DNA of 64,000 nucleotides from Desmodus rotundus (taxonomy: Eukaryota > Chordata > Mammalia > Chiroptera > Phyllostomidae). Under the pieces are notes generated by a model. The model ran no database searches, was not told the DNA's origin, and worked only from the letters and a program-made list of their open reading frames with translations. The position numbers were made by a program, and so were the translations under genes. Positions 24,005 through 34,199 of the stretch are shown here, piece after piece. Position 1 is the stretch's first letter. The number at the start of each line of letters is the position of its first letter. The stretch lies in contig NC_071394.1 in the NCBI RefSeq assembly GCF_022682495.2, positions 29,794,470 to 29,858,469 on the forward strand. The letters are read 5' to 3'.

Positions 24005-24524
24005 CCCCTTTCATATTTCTAACTGTGTAGTTTTGAGAGGAGGCCTTGAAATCGATATTTTTACATATTTTCAGTAATTCTGACTATTAGTCCATCTGAC
24101 TACTTACAGAAAGATAAAAACAACGGCTGGATCATTCATGTAAAGCTATTTGGAGCTTGTACTTGAATCAGCAGAATTTAAAAGGAGAAACAGTGAAGAG
24201 GTCATGTCCCAGGAACACTCACGACAGTGCGACAGGTAGGCCACAGTCCAGAAGCATGACTGAAAGTAATCAAGGGGCTATAAGCCAGAAGGAGCAATAT
24301 TATGGAGCATTTTATAAATCTGGCAGAAATATTTATACTCCATACCAAGGTAACAAGAAAACACGGAGTTTATGGGGCATGGGCAATACAATCAAAGGTG
24401 ATGCAGGATAAATCAAAGAGCAGATGAGCATCTGAGCCAGGAAGGGCAGCGACAAGGCTGTGGACATGGAGACATGAGCTGGCAAGGCCCCAAGAGAGAA
24501 GAAACTGAAGAGCAAACTATCCGG

Positions 24525-24625
24525 ATCGCTAGAATGAGAGCTCCCAAAAGACGGAAGGATTTGCTCCCTGCTTTACCCTGAGCACTTTGTAAGGGCTAAA
24601 TAAATACTTGTGAAACGAACAACAT
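24525..24625 (+). repeat. L2 LINE 3' end
   Basis: AGAATGAGAGCTCCCAAAAG, then GGATTTGCTCCCTGC, CCTGAGCACTTTGTAAGGGC and TAAATAAATACTTGTGAAAC follow the L2 3' terminal pattern. Confidence 0.7.
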
Positions 24626-24629
24626 GTAG

Positions 24630-27459
24630 GTGGATTTAGAGGCCAAAGGGATGTGAAGTCAACAAAGATAAATGGGTCAAGGACATCTTCAAGATTCAAA
24701 TCCAAAAGACTACACTTAAGAGATGATCCGGGCACGGATGACTAGAAAAGTTAAATAAGAGCAGTTGTTTTCAGTAAAGGCTCTTCTTCATGACTTCTTG
24801 CTTTTCTTTACAACTTTATTTTGGCTTCTGGTCCATGGAAGAATTCAGTGATTTTGAGATGCTGTAATGGACTGTTGACAGTGGCATGAACAGCAAGTCT
24901 TCTGTTATGGGAAGAAGAAACCGATGGGTGAGATCTTTCAGTGTGATTTTAGGAAACGGAGGGGGGCCAATCTCATGAGACTCTCAACTCAGAAAACAGT
25001 CCTCACATGACCTATTGGGTCACTGCCCGCTGACACACCAATAGCACAGTGGCTTGACCAGACTCCCCATAAGCCTCAGTGACAAAGGTGGCCAAGCTCT
25101 ACGTGGCTGGGTCAGCCTCAGGGGTCTTGCCAACCTGAGGAGACCCCAGGCCACCTACAGCTGGCCAGTCAGGTCTCTGGGGGATTCTGGAGACTTGAGA
25201 ACAAGTCCTACCCTGGGGAAAAAACTACACGATCCATTGAAATCTTTTCCAAACTAATGATTCTTCAAAGTACCATTTGAGTATCTTGTTACACAGCCTT
25301 TCGCAAGGTGAACACCATCAAAACGTGATGTACCAGGTTCCAGAAGGAAGGGTCGGAGGGCACACTCAAATCCCTTCTAGGGCACCCTTCTTTTGCAAGT
25401 CTGATCTTGTAAGATCTCTCCTTCTTAAATGACATCTAGCTGCTGCTAGCACGCAACTAACAGAGAAAGAGCCCTTGTTTCTATACAAATTACCCAGCAA
25501 AAGTAATTTGTTTCATTACTCAATCAGCCAACATATATATTTTTAAAGAACTGCAAAAGTTTATATGGTTCCAATTTTATTTTTCCTTCTCATGCAAACT
25601 TTTCAAAGCCTGCCTTTCATAACACACTGAGAGGTAATGCACGGGTCCAAATGACTTGACAGTTTCTTTTAATTTACATACATCTAAGCATGTGTATAAA
25701 ATTCCACTAGTTCAAAACACTTCCTTTTTTAAAATATATTTCCAGTTCAAATTATGCATTTATAACAGTCTGCAATATATGATTTCTAAAGCTAAACAGT
25801 CATGGAAAAACCGGATAGAGAAACAGCAGCACATCACTACCGCCACACTCAGTCAGCCTTTCCCCTTGCACTGCCTTCCGCAGTGAAAAGTCCTAACCTG
25901 CCGGTGGAAAGTATGAATGCATCGCCACAAAGGGGCTGTCCCTGCGGTTCCCAGCGCCCGGTTCCCAGCGGCCGTGAAGGGAGCGTCACCGGTTCCTTTT
26001 CACAGACAGCTGTGAGCCTTGGTTCCTGAGATTCTTTTATTTTTTTTTACCCGTAAGCTTACTTTAAACTAAAGAATTCACTAACTGCAGACATTTTTTC
26101 CTTTCTTCTTTTTAAAGAGAGACTTAGAATATCATTACTTTTAACTCCCAGGAACAGTAGCAGTTTTCAAATCAAAATATGAGGTACTGGAAATAATGTG
26201 CTATAATGACCAAGTGTTTAAAAATTAAATCTTTCAACGATGTATACATTTATGCTGCAGTACATGAACCGAACACAGAGTTAAAAGTAATGTAAATGCG
26301 CTATTAGCTAGCCTGGGCTTTGAAACAGCTTCAACTGAGAATGACTGACTCACTGCCTAACAAAGACTCTCTGCTAGAGTCTCCAAGTTGACATTTTAAA
26401 AATATCTAATCACTCTTTTTGGATGATATTCCAATTACTGAAAACAGTATCTACCACAGTGAAGCAGCTCACTTGGAAAGCATCCAGTTCAGGCTGGACA
26501 TGAGAAATATTTGAACCCCAAAATTGAGTTCAGGGAAAAGGCACCACTGGGGAGGACAGGTGTAGTGCAGCCAGAAAGCTTCCCTTAGGAGCACTACTGT
26601 CCCGTTTATGCAAAAACCCAGAGAGGAAGAAAATAGAGACATTCTTTTTCTAGAATCCCCAAATAGTAACGGTTCTTAGCAAACCCTAAACAAATCACAG
26701 CAAAAAAAAAAAAAGACTTCCTTAACCCCGAACAGCTTTTCAGGCAGGCTTCACTTGAAAACCTTTAAACCTTTAGATGGAGTTCTCCCTTTGCCCTGTT
26801 TTGCAACAAAATGAGCACTAATGTTTTTTTTTTTTTTTTTTTTTTCTGAAATAAACAGAGAATCTCTCCCCTTTTGTGTACAACAAGCCAAAGTTCAAAA
26901 CTGGCTGGAAGACTACCAATCCTAGTGGATTAAAGAGCATTTGCCAAAGAGAAATAATACTAGTAAGGTTCAGAGTTCTATTTTACAGCCTGAGCAGCCA
27001 AATACTCAACTATTCTGTGCAGTGTTCAATTATCTCTACATGCTCTCCAATCTCCAGTAACCTTCGGGGATCTGCCAGTCCACACAGAGGCTCCCACACT
27101 GACGGAAACTGTCTATCCGCTGCTCAGTGCCGAAGAGCTTTCCCAATCCTAGACTGCCTCAACTCGAAACAGAAGGGGGAAGTCCAGAGGGGAGGGGAAA
27201 AACACACCACCACCTCTAGAGACAACATTATTTGTCTTGGAAGAGACATTTAAGTTCATTAGAAATGGACAAGGTGTTAGGTGGCAAAAGGAGCAGACAG
27301 GGGGAACGAGAAGGAACAGAAACAGCTGTACACCCCGAATGAGACCCCAGGCAGCACTGAGGCTGCAGACTTAATCGCGGGTGCTTGGGCTTCCCTGCAA
27401 AGCTCAGGGAGCCCAGGTAGGGGCCGCCAAGGACCAGGGGAAGCCCAGTAGACAGTTCC
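24630..27459. other. Promoter-proximal part of SDC2 intron 1, no gene
   Basis: Mostly unique sequence. A GC-rich pocket at 25,920-26,005 carries a doubled GGTTCCCAGCG motif. A pure run of 22 T lies at 26,824-26,845. No repeat family is recognised, and regulatory function cannot be judged from this sequence alone. Confidence 0.55.
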
Positions 27460-29290
27460 CATTAGAGGGCGCTCTTTGGGCTACGTAGGGAAACAAGCTC
27501 CAGCCCCCGAAATCCACCCAAAGGAGAAACCAAGTTCCCTCTGCTGGAAACCAAGTGCCTGCCCCTTGCAGGCATTAGGAGAAGAGACTCCTCCCGGCCT
27601 TGAGTGCACCCCCTCCAGGGCCAGCAACCGTGAGCGTGGCGGGCTGGAGTCTGGATCGCGGAGCCGCCAGGCCACCCGAGGCGGAGCGGTGTCACACGCA
27701 TCCCACTTTGCCCTGCACGCTGCACTCCAGTGCAGTCAGTATTAAAATGTCCTCCTGCCCCTCGGGGCCCGTGGGCCGCCCTTAGTCCTTCAAGAAGGAA
27801 GGGGACCTGGAGGACGGGGATTCCAGTGACGGGTGCCCCAGCACTTCCCAGCCGTTTCGCTAACCCCCACGGGAACGCGGACTGCGTCTCCATGGGTAGC
27901 ATTTCCACATAGTGTCTGCTCCCTCGCCCCAACCACCGAGAACATCAAACAAAAGAACTTTTGCAAACTTTCCTCTCCCAATACTCGTGACTTTCTTAAA
28001 TCAGGGTCACCTCTCCCCAGAACTTGCATTCAATCGAGTAGGAGAGCTGGCGTGGGAGATGCTGTGCAGAGGAAGGGACCTCAGAGTTTCCTGGTCGCCC
28101 CTGGGTCTCAGGGAGCCCGCGGAGAGAACCCGTTCCCTTGCAAACCCTCTCTGGGTTCCCGTCTCCAGCCACCCTTTCCCCTTTGGTCCTTCCCAGGAGA
28201 CACAGCAAGACTCTACAAGGGCGAAGAAATTGGTAGTGACTTCAGGGGCCTCTGCGGTTTGACAAAACTGCGATTCTCGTGCCCTCATCCCCAGCGACCT
28301 CGGGGCAACTCCAGCGAGTGGCGCTTTTCTGGGGGAGGGAAGGCGAAAAGGGGTGGAGGAGCGAGCGCATTTGTTCCTGCAGCTCCCTGGGGGTGTGGGA
28401 GGTGAGAACCCCCAACGGCACTCCCTGATTCCTGCTGGCTCTGCGGACTTCTCTCGGCCTCAAACACCCCTAAACGGTGCGCGATCCCCTCCTAGCCCAC
28501 TCACCGACTCCGCGGACACGCAGGCCACCAAGCCCAAGGTGAGCAGAATCCAAGCGCGCTGCATATTCCCCGAGGACCGGCTGGGAGCCGCCGCTTGTAA
28601 CAAGGGCAAAACGAAGCCCCTTGCCCAGCACCAGGCGCAGCCTGCGCAGAGGGATCCGGAGCTGGAGGCTCCGGCTGGAGGCTCGGGGGTGCTCGCTGCC
28701 TCCTCCTGCTCCCGGGTCTTCGGCTGCGCCCCGGGAACGCGGTTCCTTCTCACTTGTTGGTTTCTGCACTCCTGACGCCGAGTTGTCGCTTGGGGGAATC
28801 TGCTCTCTGGAGCTCTTCTAGCTCTGCTGTTATTTCACTCCTCCGCGGACTCCTTCCCGGCGTCGCGGCTCAGCTTCTTTTCTTGAGGAATAAATTAGAT
28901 AGCCTGGAATGGAGCTGCAGCTGAAGTTTGGGGGCAGAGCAGTGGGGGTGCGCTCCGCGCGGCTGGAGCTCCCGGAGTATCTGGAGAGAAGCGCGGTGGA
29001 GGGCGGCTGGTGGTTCAGCGGCTGCGCCCCTCCTCTCTCCGCACCACCACCTCCCTCTCGGGGTCCTCCTCCTCTCCTTCTCTCCTCCTCTCCTCCTATT
29101 CCCTCCCTCTCTCCCAACCGAGCTGGCTGCTCCGGGCGCCTCCGGGCTTCTGGGGAAGAGGAGGCGGCAATGTGACTCCTAGCTAAACCCGAGAGAAATT
29201 CCTACGGGATTACGCGGGGATTGGCAGCCCCGGGGACCAGTGGGCGCGGGCGGCTCGGCGTTTTGCTGCTCTGAGTCGGTCTGTCTGCAG
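27460..29290. promoter_or_regulatory. CpG island over SDC2 exon 1
   Basis: GC and CpG content rise sharply here compared with the AT-rich flanks. Dense CpG is visible at 27,590-27,720, 28,250-28,350 and 28,460-29,270, with a somewhat poorer stretch between about 27.9 and 28.2 kb. The island spans promoter, leader, exon 1 and the first kilobase of intron 1, as in many broadly expressed genes. The many overlapping open frames on both strands here are a by-product of few stop codons in GC-rich DNA. Confidence 0.85.
28505..28564 (-). CDS. SDC2: Syndecan-2, first coding exon (signal peptide only)
   Basis: The minus strand reads ATG at 28,564-28,562 and then 20 codons, MQRAWILLTLGLVACVSAES. This is the syndecan-2 signal peptide; human SDC2 as I know it differs only at residue 2 (R instead of Q). 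The layout is classic: a short basic n-region, a hydrophobic core (about residues 5-15) and small residues before the cleavage site. The exon ends in phase 0 after the TCG serine codon at 28,505 and is followed by GTGAGT, a strong splice donor, at 28,504-28,499. The start has A at -3 and C at +4, and no other ATG lies upstream for about 750 bases. Syndecan-2 is a type I transmembrane heparan-sulfate proteoglycan acting as co-receptor for growth factors and matrix. The ectodomain, membrane segment and cytoplasmic tail are on later exons, beyond the left edge of the window. Identification rests on the peptide plus the donor and CpG-island context. Confidence 0.94.
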
Positions 29291-29300
29291 TCAGTACTCC
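28565..29300 (-). promoter_or_regulatory. SDC2: SDC2 5' leader and core promoter region
   Basis: This GC-rich stretch lies directly upstream of the SDC2 start codon. On the minus strand it has no ATG between the start codon and 29,313, as expected of a long leader. A pyrimidine-rich run on the plus strand (29,048-29,117) makes the corresponding minus strand a GA-rich polypurine tract. A CCAAT box in gene orientation lies at 29,224-29,220, and GC-box-like GGGCG motifs sit around 29,241-29,255. No convincing TATA box at a fitting distance is seen. The transcription start cannot be fixed from sequence; a start around 29.1-29.25 kb is inferred. Confidence 0.75.
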
Positions 29301-29942
29301 AGCGCTCCTTCATTTTCTCGCTCTCCTTTCCCCTTCTCTCCCCGCGTTTCCCCTCTCCTTCCCATGCTCTTTTCTCCATATTCTTTTCTTCTCTATTTTG
29401 TTTTCTTGTCACTTTCATTTTTCTGGAGAAAGATCAGTGAAGCAACGAGAGACATATTTAGCTTTTCTGCCTGCGAGAATTAGACCAGTAGGAAAAAAGA
29501 AAACTGCTTTGAGAGTTGGAAAAATACATACACAAAGTTTACAGATGCCTTTAAGCAGTGCGAAGTCCAATTTCAGAAAATTGTATTTTAAAAGAGAAGA
29601 CAATACAGGGAAAAAACGTGTAGTATTTCCCGCCCCAGGCCCCTACCCCCACCCCGCCAAAAGAATAGTGGAGGAAGACTCCTATAAACCTGAAGTGCAA
29701 CACTTTCAAAGATCATAACTTCATTAAGGGCCTAAATACCATTTCTGCCTCACACGCAGTTTAAGCCCCCGGGGCATCTTATAGGCTTCATTTCAGCACA
29801 GAGGTGTTAACATTTGGAAGCTACAAATAGGGTAGTTTGATGAAAAATTGGATGGAGACCCTGAATAATAACAGATTTAAGAGAACTTCAAAGAAAAGAG
29901 GGATAAAGTAATTTCTAGGTTGAAGAAAATAATGAGCATGTA

Positions 29943-30510
29943 TTTCCCAAATGAAAGTAATTGATCTGAAATATTTTGTTTTGTTTTGTTTTTAAATTCC
30001 ATGTCTAGGGTATACCAGAGAACATGGCAAATGCTTATCCCCTTCCAGTGTCTAACACTATTTTTCTCTCTGACTTACAGAGTAAATGAATTATGGAGCC
30101 CTTCTGCTTCTGGAATGCCATTTCCAGGAGATCAGAGAGACCTTTCGGTCTTCTCCACCACTGTTTTCTCGTTCCTGGTACAAAAGACACACAATAAATA
30201 TTTAATGAATAAATTTTGTTCTAAAACTCAATCTAGCCCTGTTCTAGTGGCTTGGTTAGAGTGTCCTCCAGTACACCAAAAGGTTGCAGGTTTGATCCCC
30301 GGTGGGGGTGCATGCAGGAGGCAAGCTCCCGCGTGCACGCTCTCTCTCTCTCTCTCTCAAATCAATAAACATAACCTCCAGTGAGGATTAAAAATCAGTC
30401 TATAGTGCATAAGACACGCAACCGAAAGATACATAGATGTAGCTATATAGACACTAGGCTATGGTAATATTCTAAGTGAGAATACGTCTCAACAACGTTC
30501 CACTGTGATG
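29943..30510 (+). repeat. Copy A of an unexplained direct duplication
   Basis: The core 29,994-30,235 aligns with 46,411-46,648. Shared words include TCTAGGGTATACCA, AGTAAATGAATTATGGAGCC, CTTCTGCTTCT, TTCCTGGTAC and AGACACACAATAAATATTT. Homology resumes after the inserted VES with AAGATACATAGATGTAGCTA. Identity in the core is around 80% or more by eye, with few indels. The left edge is near ATTTCCC at 29,943; the right edge fades by about 30,510. It may be a segmental duplication, an LTR pair, or two copies of an interspersed family I do not recognise. Confidence 0.85.
30236..30394 (+). mobile_element. VES SINE inserted in duplication copy A
   Basis: A short VES (GCCCTGTTCTAGTGGCTTGG, then ACCAAAAGGTTGCAGGTTTG, a CT run, and CAGTGAGGATTAAAAAT) interrupts copy A. 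Flanking TCAATCTA (30,228) and TCAGTCTA (30,395) are the target-site duplication. Copy B at 46.4 kb shows the uninterrupted pre-insertion site. Confidence 0.92.
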
Positions 30511-31487
30511 AATCTAAAAGAAAGAGAACTGGAGAGTTACAACTCAAAGTTGGAGACATCCAGCTCGTGGCTGATGAGTGCTAAGTACCAAGTTCCACAT
30601 GGGCAAATTGAAGGCATTGCTAGCCAGAAGCGTAATACGGAGAAGTGGAAGAGTGAGCAAAGAAGAAAGAAGCGAAGGAAAAGTTCAGGGCACTGGAAGT
30701 CGTAACATTGGATGCTTCTGATTCCACAGAAGTTGAACTAGCACCTCTGAATTAATGTGTGTCCAGGCTGGTTTTTGAAAGAATGCACTACGACCATATT
30801 TTTCATCAGTAGTTCTTGTGGGTTGAAGAGTTTCATAAGGAGAGACTTCTGAAAGGAGGTTCTAAAAAATGAGAGCCATAAAATGTCACCTCTGTTCCCC
30901 AAAGAGACCTAGTCTGCTCTTCAGCCTTCAAGCAATATCATACCTCCATTTTCTCCCAATAGTTAGAGTACATCAAATACATTAAAGTTCCAGCAAAAAG
31001 GGAGAATGCATTCATTCACTGGGTCTCACAGTTTTTGCCACCTATTGGGGTATCCCACCTAACAAGAAGCATGGTGGTTTCTGTATGCTTCAGCTTGGCC
31101 AAAGATGGATAAAACTGAATAAGCAGATGCATCTGTTGAAGGAATGTATCTGCCCATACACTGAAGACACATCCCAAGGCTCTTGACATTTATGAGACTC
31201 CCAGTGATTTGTTCTTCATAAATAATCACACAGCTTTGAGCATATATATAATATAAGGGATGGTACAGTTTGACAGTTAAACATACCAGGTATATGAGAA
31301 CAAGTAAATATTCAAGTTCTTATGTTCACATGCATTAACAGGTGTGGCCAAAAGGATAATGTGACCGTATAAAATCACTAATAGTGAAAGCATTTACATA
31401 AGAGCTGGATACGAAAAAAGTTACTTATGCTGAGTGGGGTGGAGGCGTTAGGAACAAGTCTAAATATCAGAAATGACAAAGCCCTTT
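30511..31487. other. Unassigned sequence
   Basis: Moderately AT-rich, with no recognised repeat or exon. Confidence 0.5.
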
Positions 31488-31750
31488 GTCTTACTCCTTT
31501 TGGGCTGCTATAAGAAAAATATCATAAACTGGGCAGCTTATAAACAATAAAAATTTATTTCTCACCATCCTGTAGTCTGGGAAGTCCAAGATCAAGGAAG
31601 ATTGTGTGCCTGGTGAGAGCCAGCTTCCTGGTTCATGGACTGTCTTTTCATGGCTGTCTTTTCTATGTGTCCTCACATGGCAGAATGGGGGAGGGAGTTC
31701 TCTGGGGCCTCTTTTATAAGTTGCTAGTCCCATCCATGAGGGTTAAGCTT
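31488..31750 (-). mobile_element. MaLR LTR, first part (split by a provirus)
   Basis: The order CTTACTCCTTTTGGGCTGCT, ATAAACTGGGCAGCTTATAA, AATTTATTTCTCACC, GAAGTCCAAGATCAAGG, TGTGTCCTCACATGGC and CCATCCATGAGGGTT is the antisense of an MLT1A/MST-like ERVL-MaLR LTR. It stops abruptly where the ERV LTR begins. The missing end appears at 39,049. Confidence 0.78.
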
Positions 31751-32100
31751 TGTCAAAAAAAGAGACAACAGGCCCAAAATGGAGTCGCTTGTGCTAAACC
31801 CCACATCAGCACACCAAGACAATACCTAACCTGACTGCAGTTTCAGCCTCTCCCAGGAATGTGATCTTAAGTCTGGAATTATCTGGTCAGCACGAGTGAG
31901 GTCATCCACCTGATAGGCCCCTTTCATCCCCTAAAGGGCGACAACATTGCCTGAAACAACCCACTCTTTTCTTCCTTCTGCCTGTACAAGCCTTCCATTT
32001 TGTCCAGCTCCTAGGAGCTCCTTTCCATCTGCTAGATGAATCATTGAGTAAAGGTAATAGGATCTTTTTAATTTACTCAGCTGAATTTCATTTATCAACA
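31751..32100 (+). repeat. 5' LTR of the ERV1-like provirus
   Basis: It begins TGTCAAAAAAAGAGACAACA and ends TTTATCAACA. Shared with the 3' LTR are AAAATGGAGTCGCTTG, CCCCTTTCATCCCCTAAAGG and CAGCTGAATTTC. Where the 3' LTR has CCTATAAAAG, this copy has CCTGTACAAG (31,981), so its TATA box is destroyed. Confidence 0.85.
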
Positions 32101-33639
32101 GATTTGGTGGGAACAATGGAATCCCAAGCGAATTTCTGAGCTTCAGGGACAATAAGAAACACAGGCATGGTACTCTGCAAACGCTTTGAGTTCACACTCT
32201 TTCTCGCCATCTCTGAGGCTGTGAGTAACTTCCTCTCAGGTCTGAGCTCTGCTGTCTTTGCATCAAGTTCCCAATCTAACTGGTTTTCCAGTTAGTTCCC
32301 TATTTTCAAGGGTTGGAAATCCCAGCCCTTGATTCTGCCCTCAGATTCCATGCTGGGAACTGCTGGTGTTTCTGTCCTCAATTTCCCACTGTGTGGAACC
32401 CCAGTCCACAGTCCCCATTTTGGGGCTCTGTTGGTTCAGTCATCTCTTCAGTCCCCAGATTCTGCCTTGGGAACTGCTGGTGGTTACTTGCAGAAGTCAG
32501 ACTGGGTTTGACTTAAAAATCGGACTGGGTTGGGATTGGACTAGGGCCAACTTAAGCTGAACTGGGTCCAGTAAGCAAAAGCTATTGCTAACGGGAATCT
32601 CAGAAGACACAAACACACACCACAAAATTGGTGGGCATGGGTCAAGTGCTTAAAACCTGTTAGAATGCTCATCACCTAACTCCAAGGCTCCCATGTGAAG
32701 ATAAGTTGGTCATGGAATGTGGTTGACACTAGGTCACCCACCAACCTCAAGAAAATTTTTGTGCAGTGAGGTATGTAAAACAGCAAGCAATCCCCAAACC
32801 AGAGGCACCTCTCTTTCAGGTATTAGTGTGACTCCGAGGGACCCAAAGGCTTAGCTAAAAGAAGTATTATAGGATCCTTAAATTCCAAAGAGTTAAATGG
32901 GCCACCCTCCAGCATGCTTGCTTATTTCATATCTAAAATCATGGTCCCAGAAGCTATAAATATCAACAAAAAATGGCAAAATCTTAATACAAACAACAAA
33001 GAATTACAACAATCAATATAGGGAATGTTCTAATTAGACAAGACAGTTCATTTAAGAAGTGCACTTAAAGTTAGGTTTCCAAATCAAAGCAATGGGAAAC
33101 CTACTATAATCGGGAAGCAGAAGTTGCCAAAAGACTTCAAGATTCCAAAACAAATTCTTTAAAAGATTTTTTTTTTTTGCAGAAAGCTAATGAAAAGTTA
33201 AAGACAAAAGAGGTTCTTAAAAGACAATAAGACTAATGTGGCTCACACTGCTCCCCTCTATCCTTCTTCACCTGAGAACTCACGTTTTACTACTTCCGTG
33301 TGAACTGCCTCTCCACTCTGAGGAGACTATTAAATAATTAGCTTTCAAAATGGAACCACCCCAGGTTTCAGGCATTCCTCCTCAAATACCAAACTAAGGG
33401 TCACAGCTGAAGAATTTCCTTCAACCCAGGGAAAATCCAAAGAAGTTGTCTGAAGAACTTAGAGTCATTGTCAAGGTCTATGACTTTGAGCTGCCAGTTC
33501 TTGATTGGCCTGTGCATGTGCTGGTAAGACCCGGTGAAACCAAAAAACGCATAAGGGATGCAAAGTGGCAGAACCCCAAGGATGATATTCAAGCTGCTTG
33601 AACTTCAACATGGACCAGAAAAAGCTCACAAAATAGCAC

Positions 33640-33790
33640 CTGATTTTTACAAGCCATTCCTAGAGTTTCCCCTGCCCACACTGATTGGTCTATTATTCAG
33701 ACATGCAAATCAAGGGAAGATGAATCTGTAGCAGACCTTAAGGCTCTCTTCCAGATTCCATACAATAAATAAACGAGGTCACCCAACCTG
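33640..33790 (+). pseudogene. gag remnant of the provirus
   Basis: One frame keeps the capsid-region word ESVADLKALFQ (33,722 onward), as in gammaretroviral Gag. Stops and loss of the surrounding frame make it non-functional. The capsid assignment is by motif only. Confidence 0.45.
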
Positions 33791-34199
33791 CTCGAGTAGT
33801 ATTATTGGTTGGGTGACCTGGATTATCTCCTAAGATTTTAACAAAATTCTTCCAACCTATTAGCCTTACAACTAACTACAACAGCTCCAAGGCCAGAGAC
33901 CTAAAATAACTCCTGGGCCTCTCACATTATACCCTCCTGGGAGTCCATTATCAAACACAAGCTCAGAGACTGATGGCTCAGTTGTAATCACCCGAGACAC
34001 TGGAAAAGAAATTGTCCTCATAGGTCCTCTGCAAATTCTTCAACATCAACTCCAATGCCCTGTATAACCTTCAAAGGAGGAGCTCTCCCAGAGTTGATGG
34101 AACTGTTAGGGATTTTTTTGGCCTGTTTTTCTCAGCTCATAAGCTTTAGCCATCTGAGCAGGTAAACTTAACTTATTCCATATACACAAAACAACTTAA

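Larger units (their letters stand above)
23640..24075. repeat. MER5/hAT-like relic split by a SINE
   Basis: AACCACTGGTCCAACATG, TTAGAATCATCTGAGATGCT and TTCATAAAAGTATAGACC lie on the left. TTTTGAGAGGAGGCCTTGAA followed by ATCGATATTTTT lies on the right. The two parts read as one degraded non-autonomous hAT element, interrupted by the VES copy at 23,737-24,004. Confidence 0.5.
1..28504 (-). other. SDC2: SDC2 intron 1 (5' part; continues beyond the left edge)
   Basis: The sequence downstream of the exon 1 donor in gene orientation must be intron 1. SDC2 is known to have a very long first intron in mammals, and no second-exon peptide (beginning about RAEL in human) is found before the window ends. 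Most of this stretch is single-copy AT-rich sequence with scattered old repeats, listed separately. Confidence 0.85.

Noticed and set aside
27833..28405. A 190-codon plus-strand frame in the CpG island
   Set aside because: Stop-poor GC-rich DNA gives long frames on both strands here; the product is arginine/proline/glycine-rich and resembles nothing. The real signal is the minus-strand SDC2 exon.
28830..29117. A 95-codon upstream reading frame in the SDC2 leader
   Set aside because: Its first codon is TTG and no ATG occurs. The frame is open only because the DNA is GC- and purine-rich.
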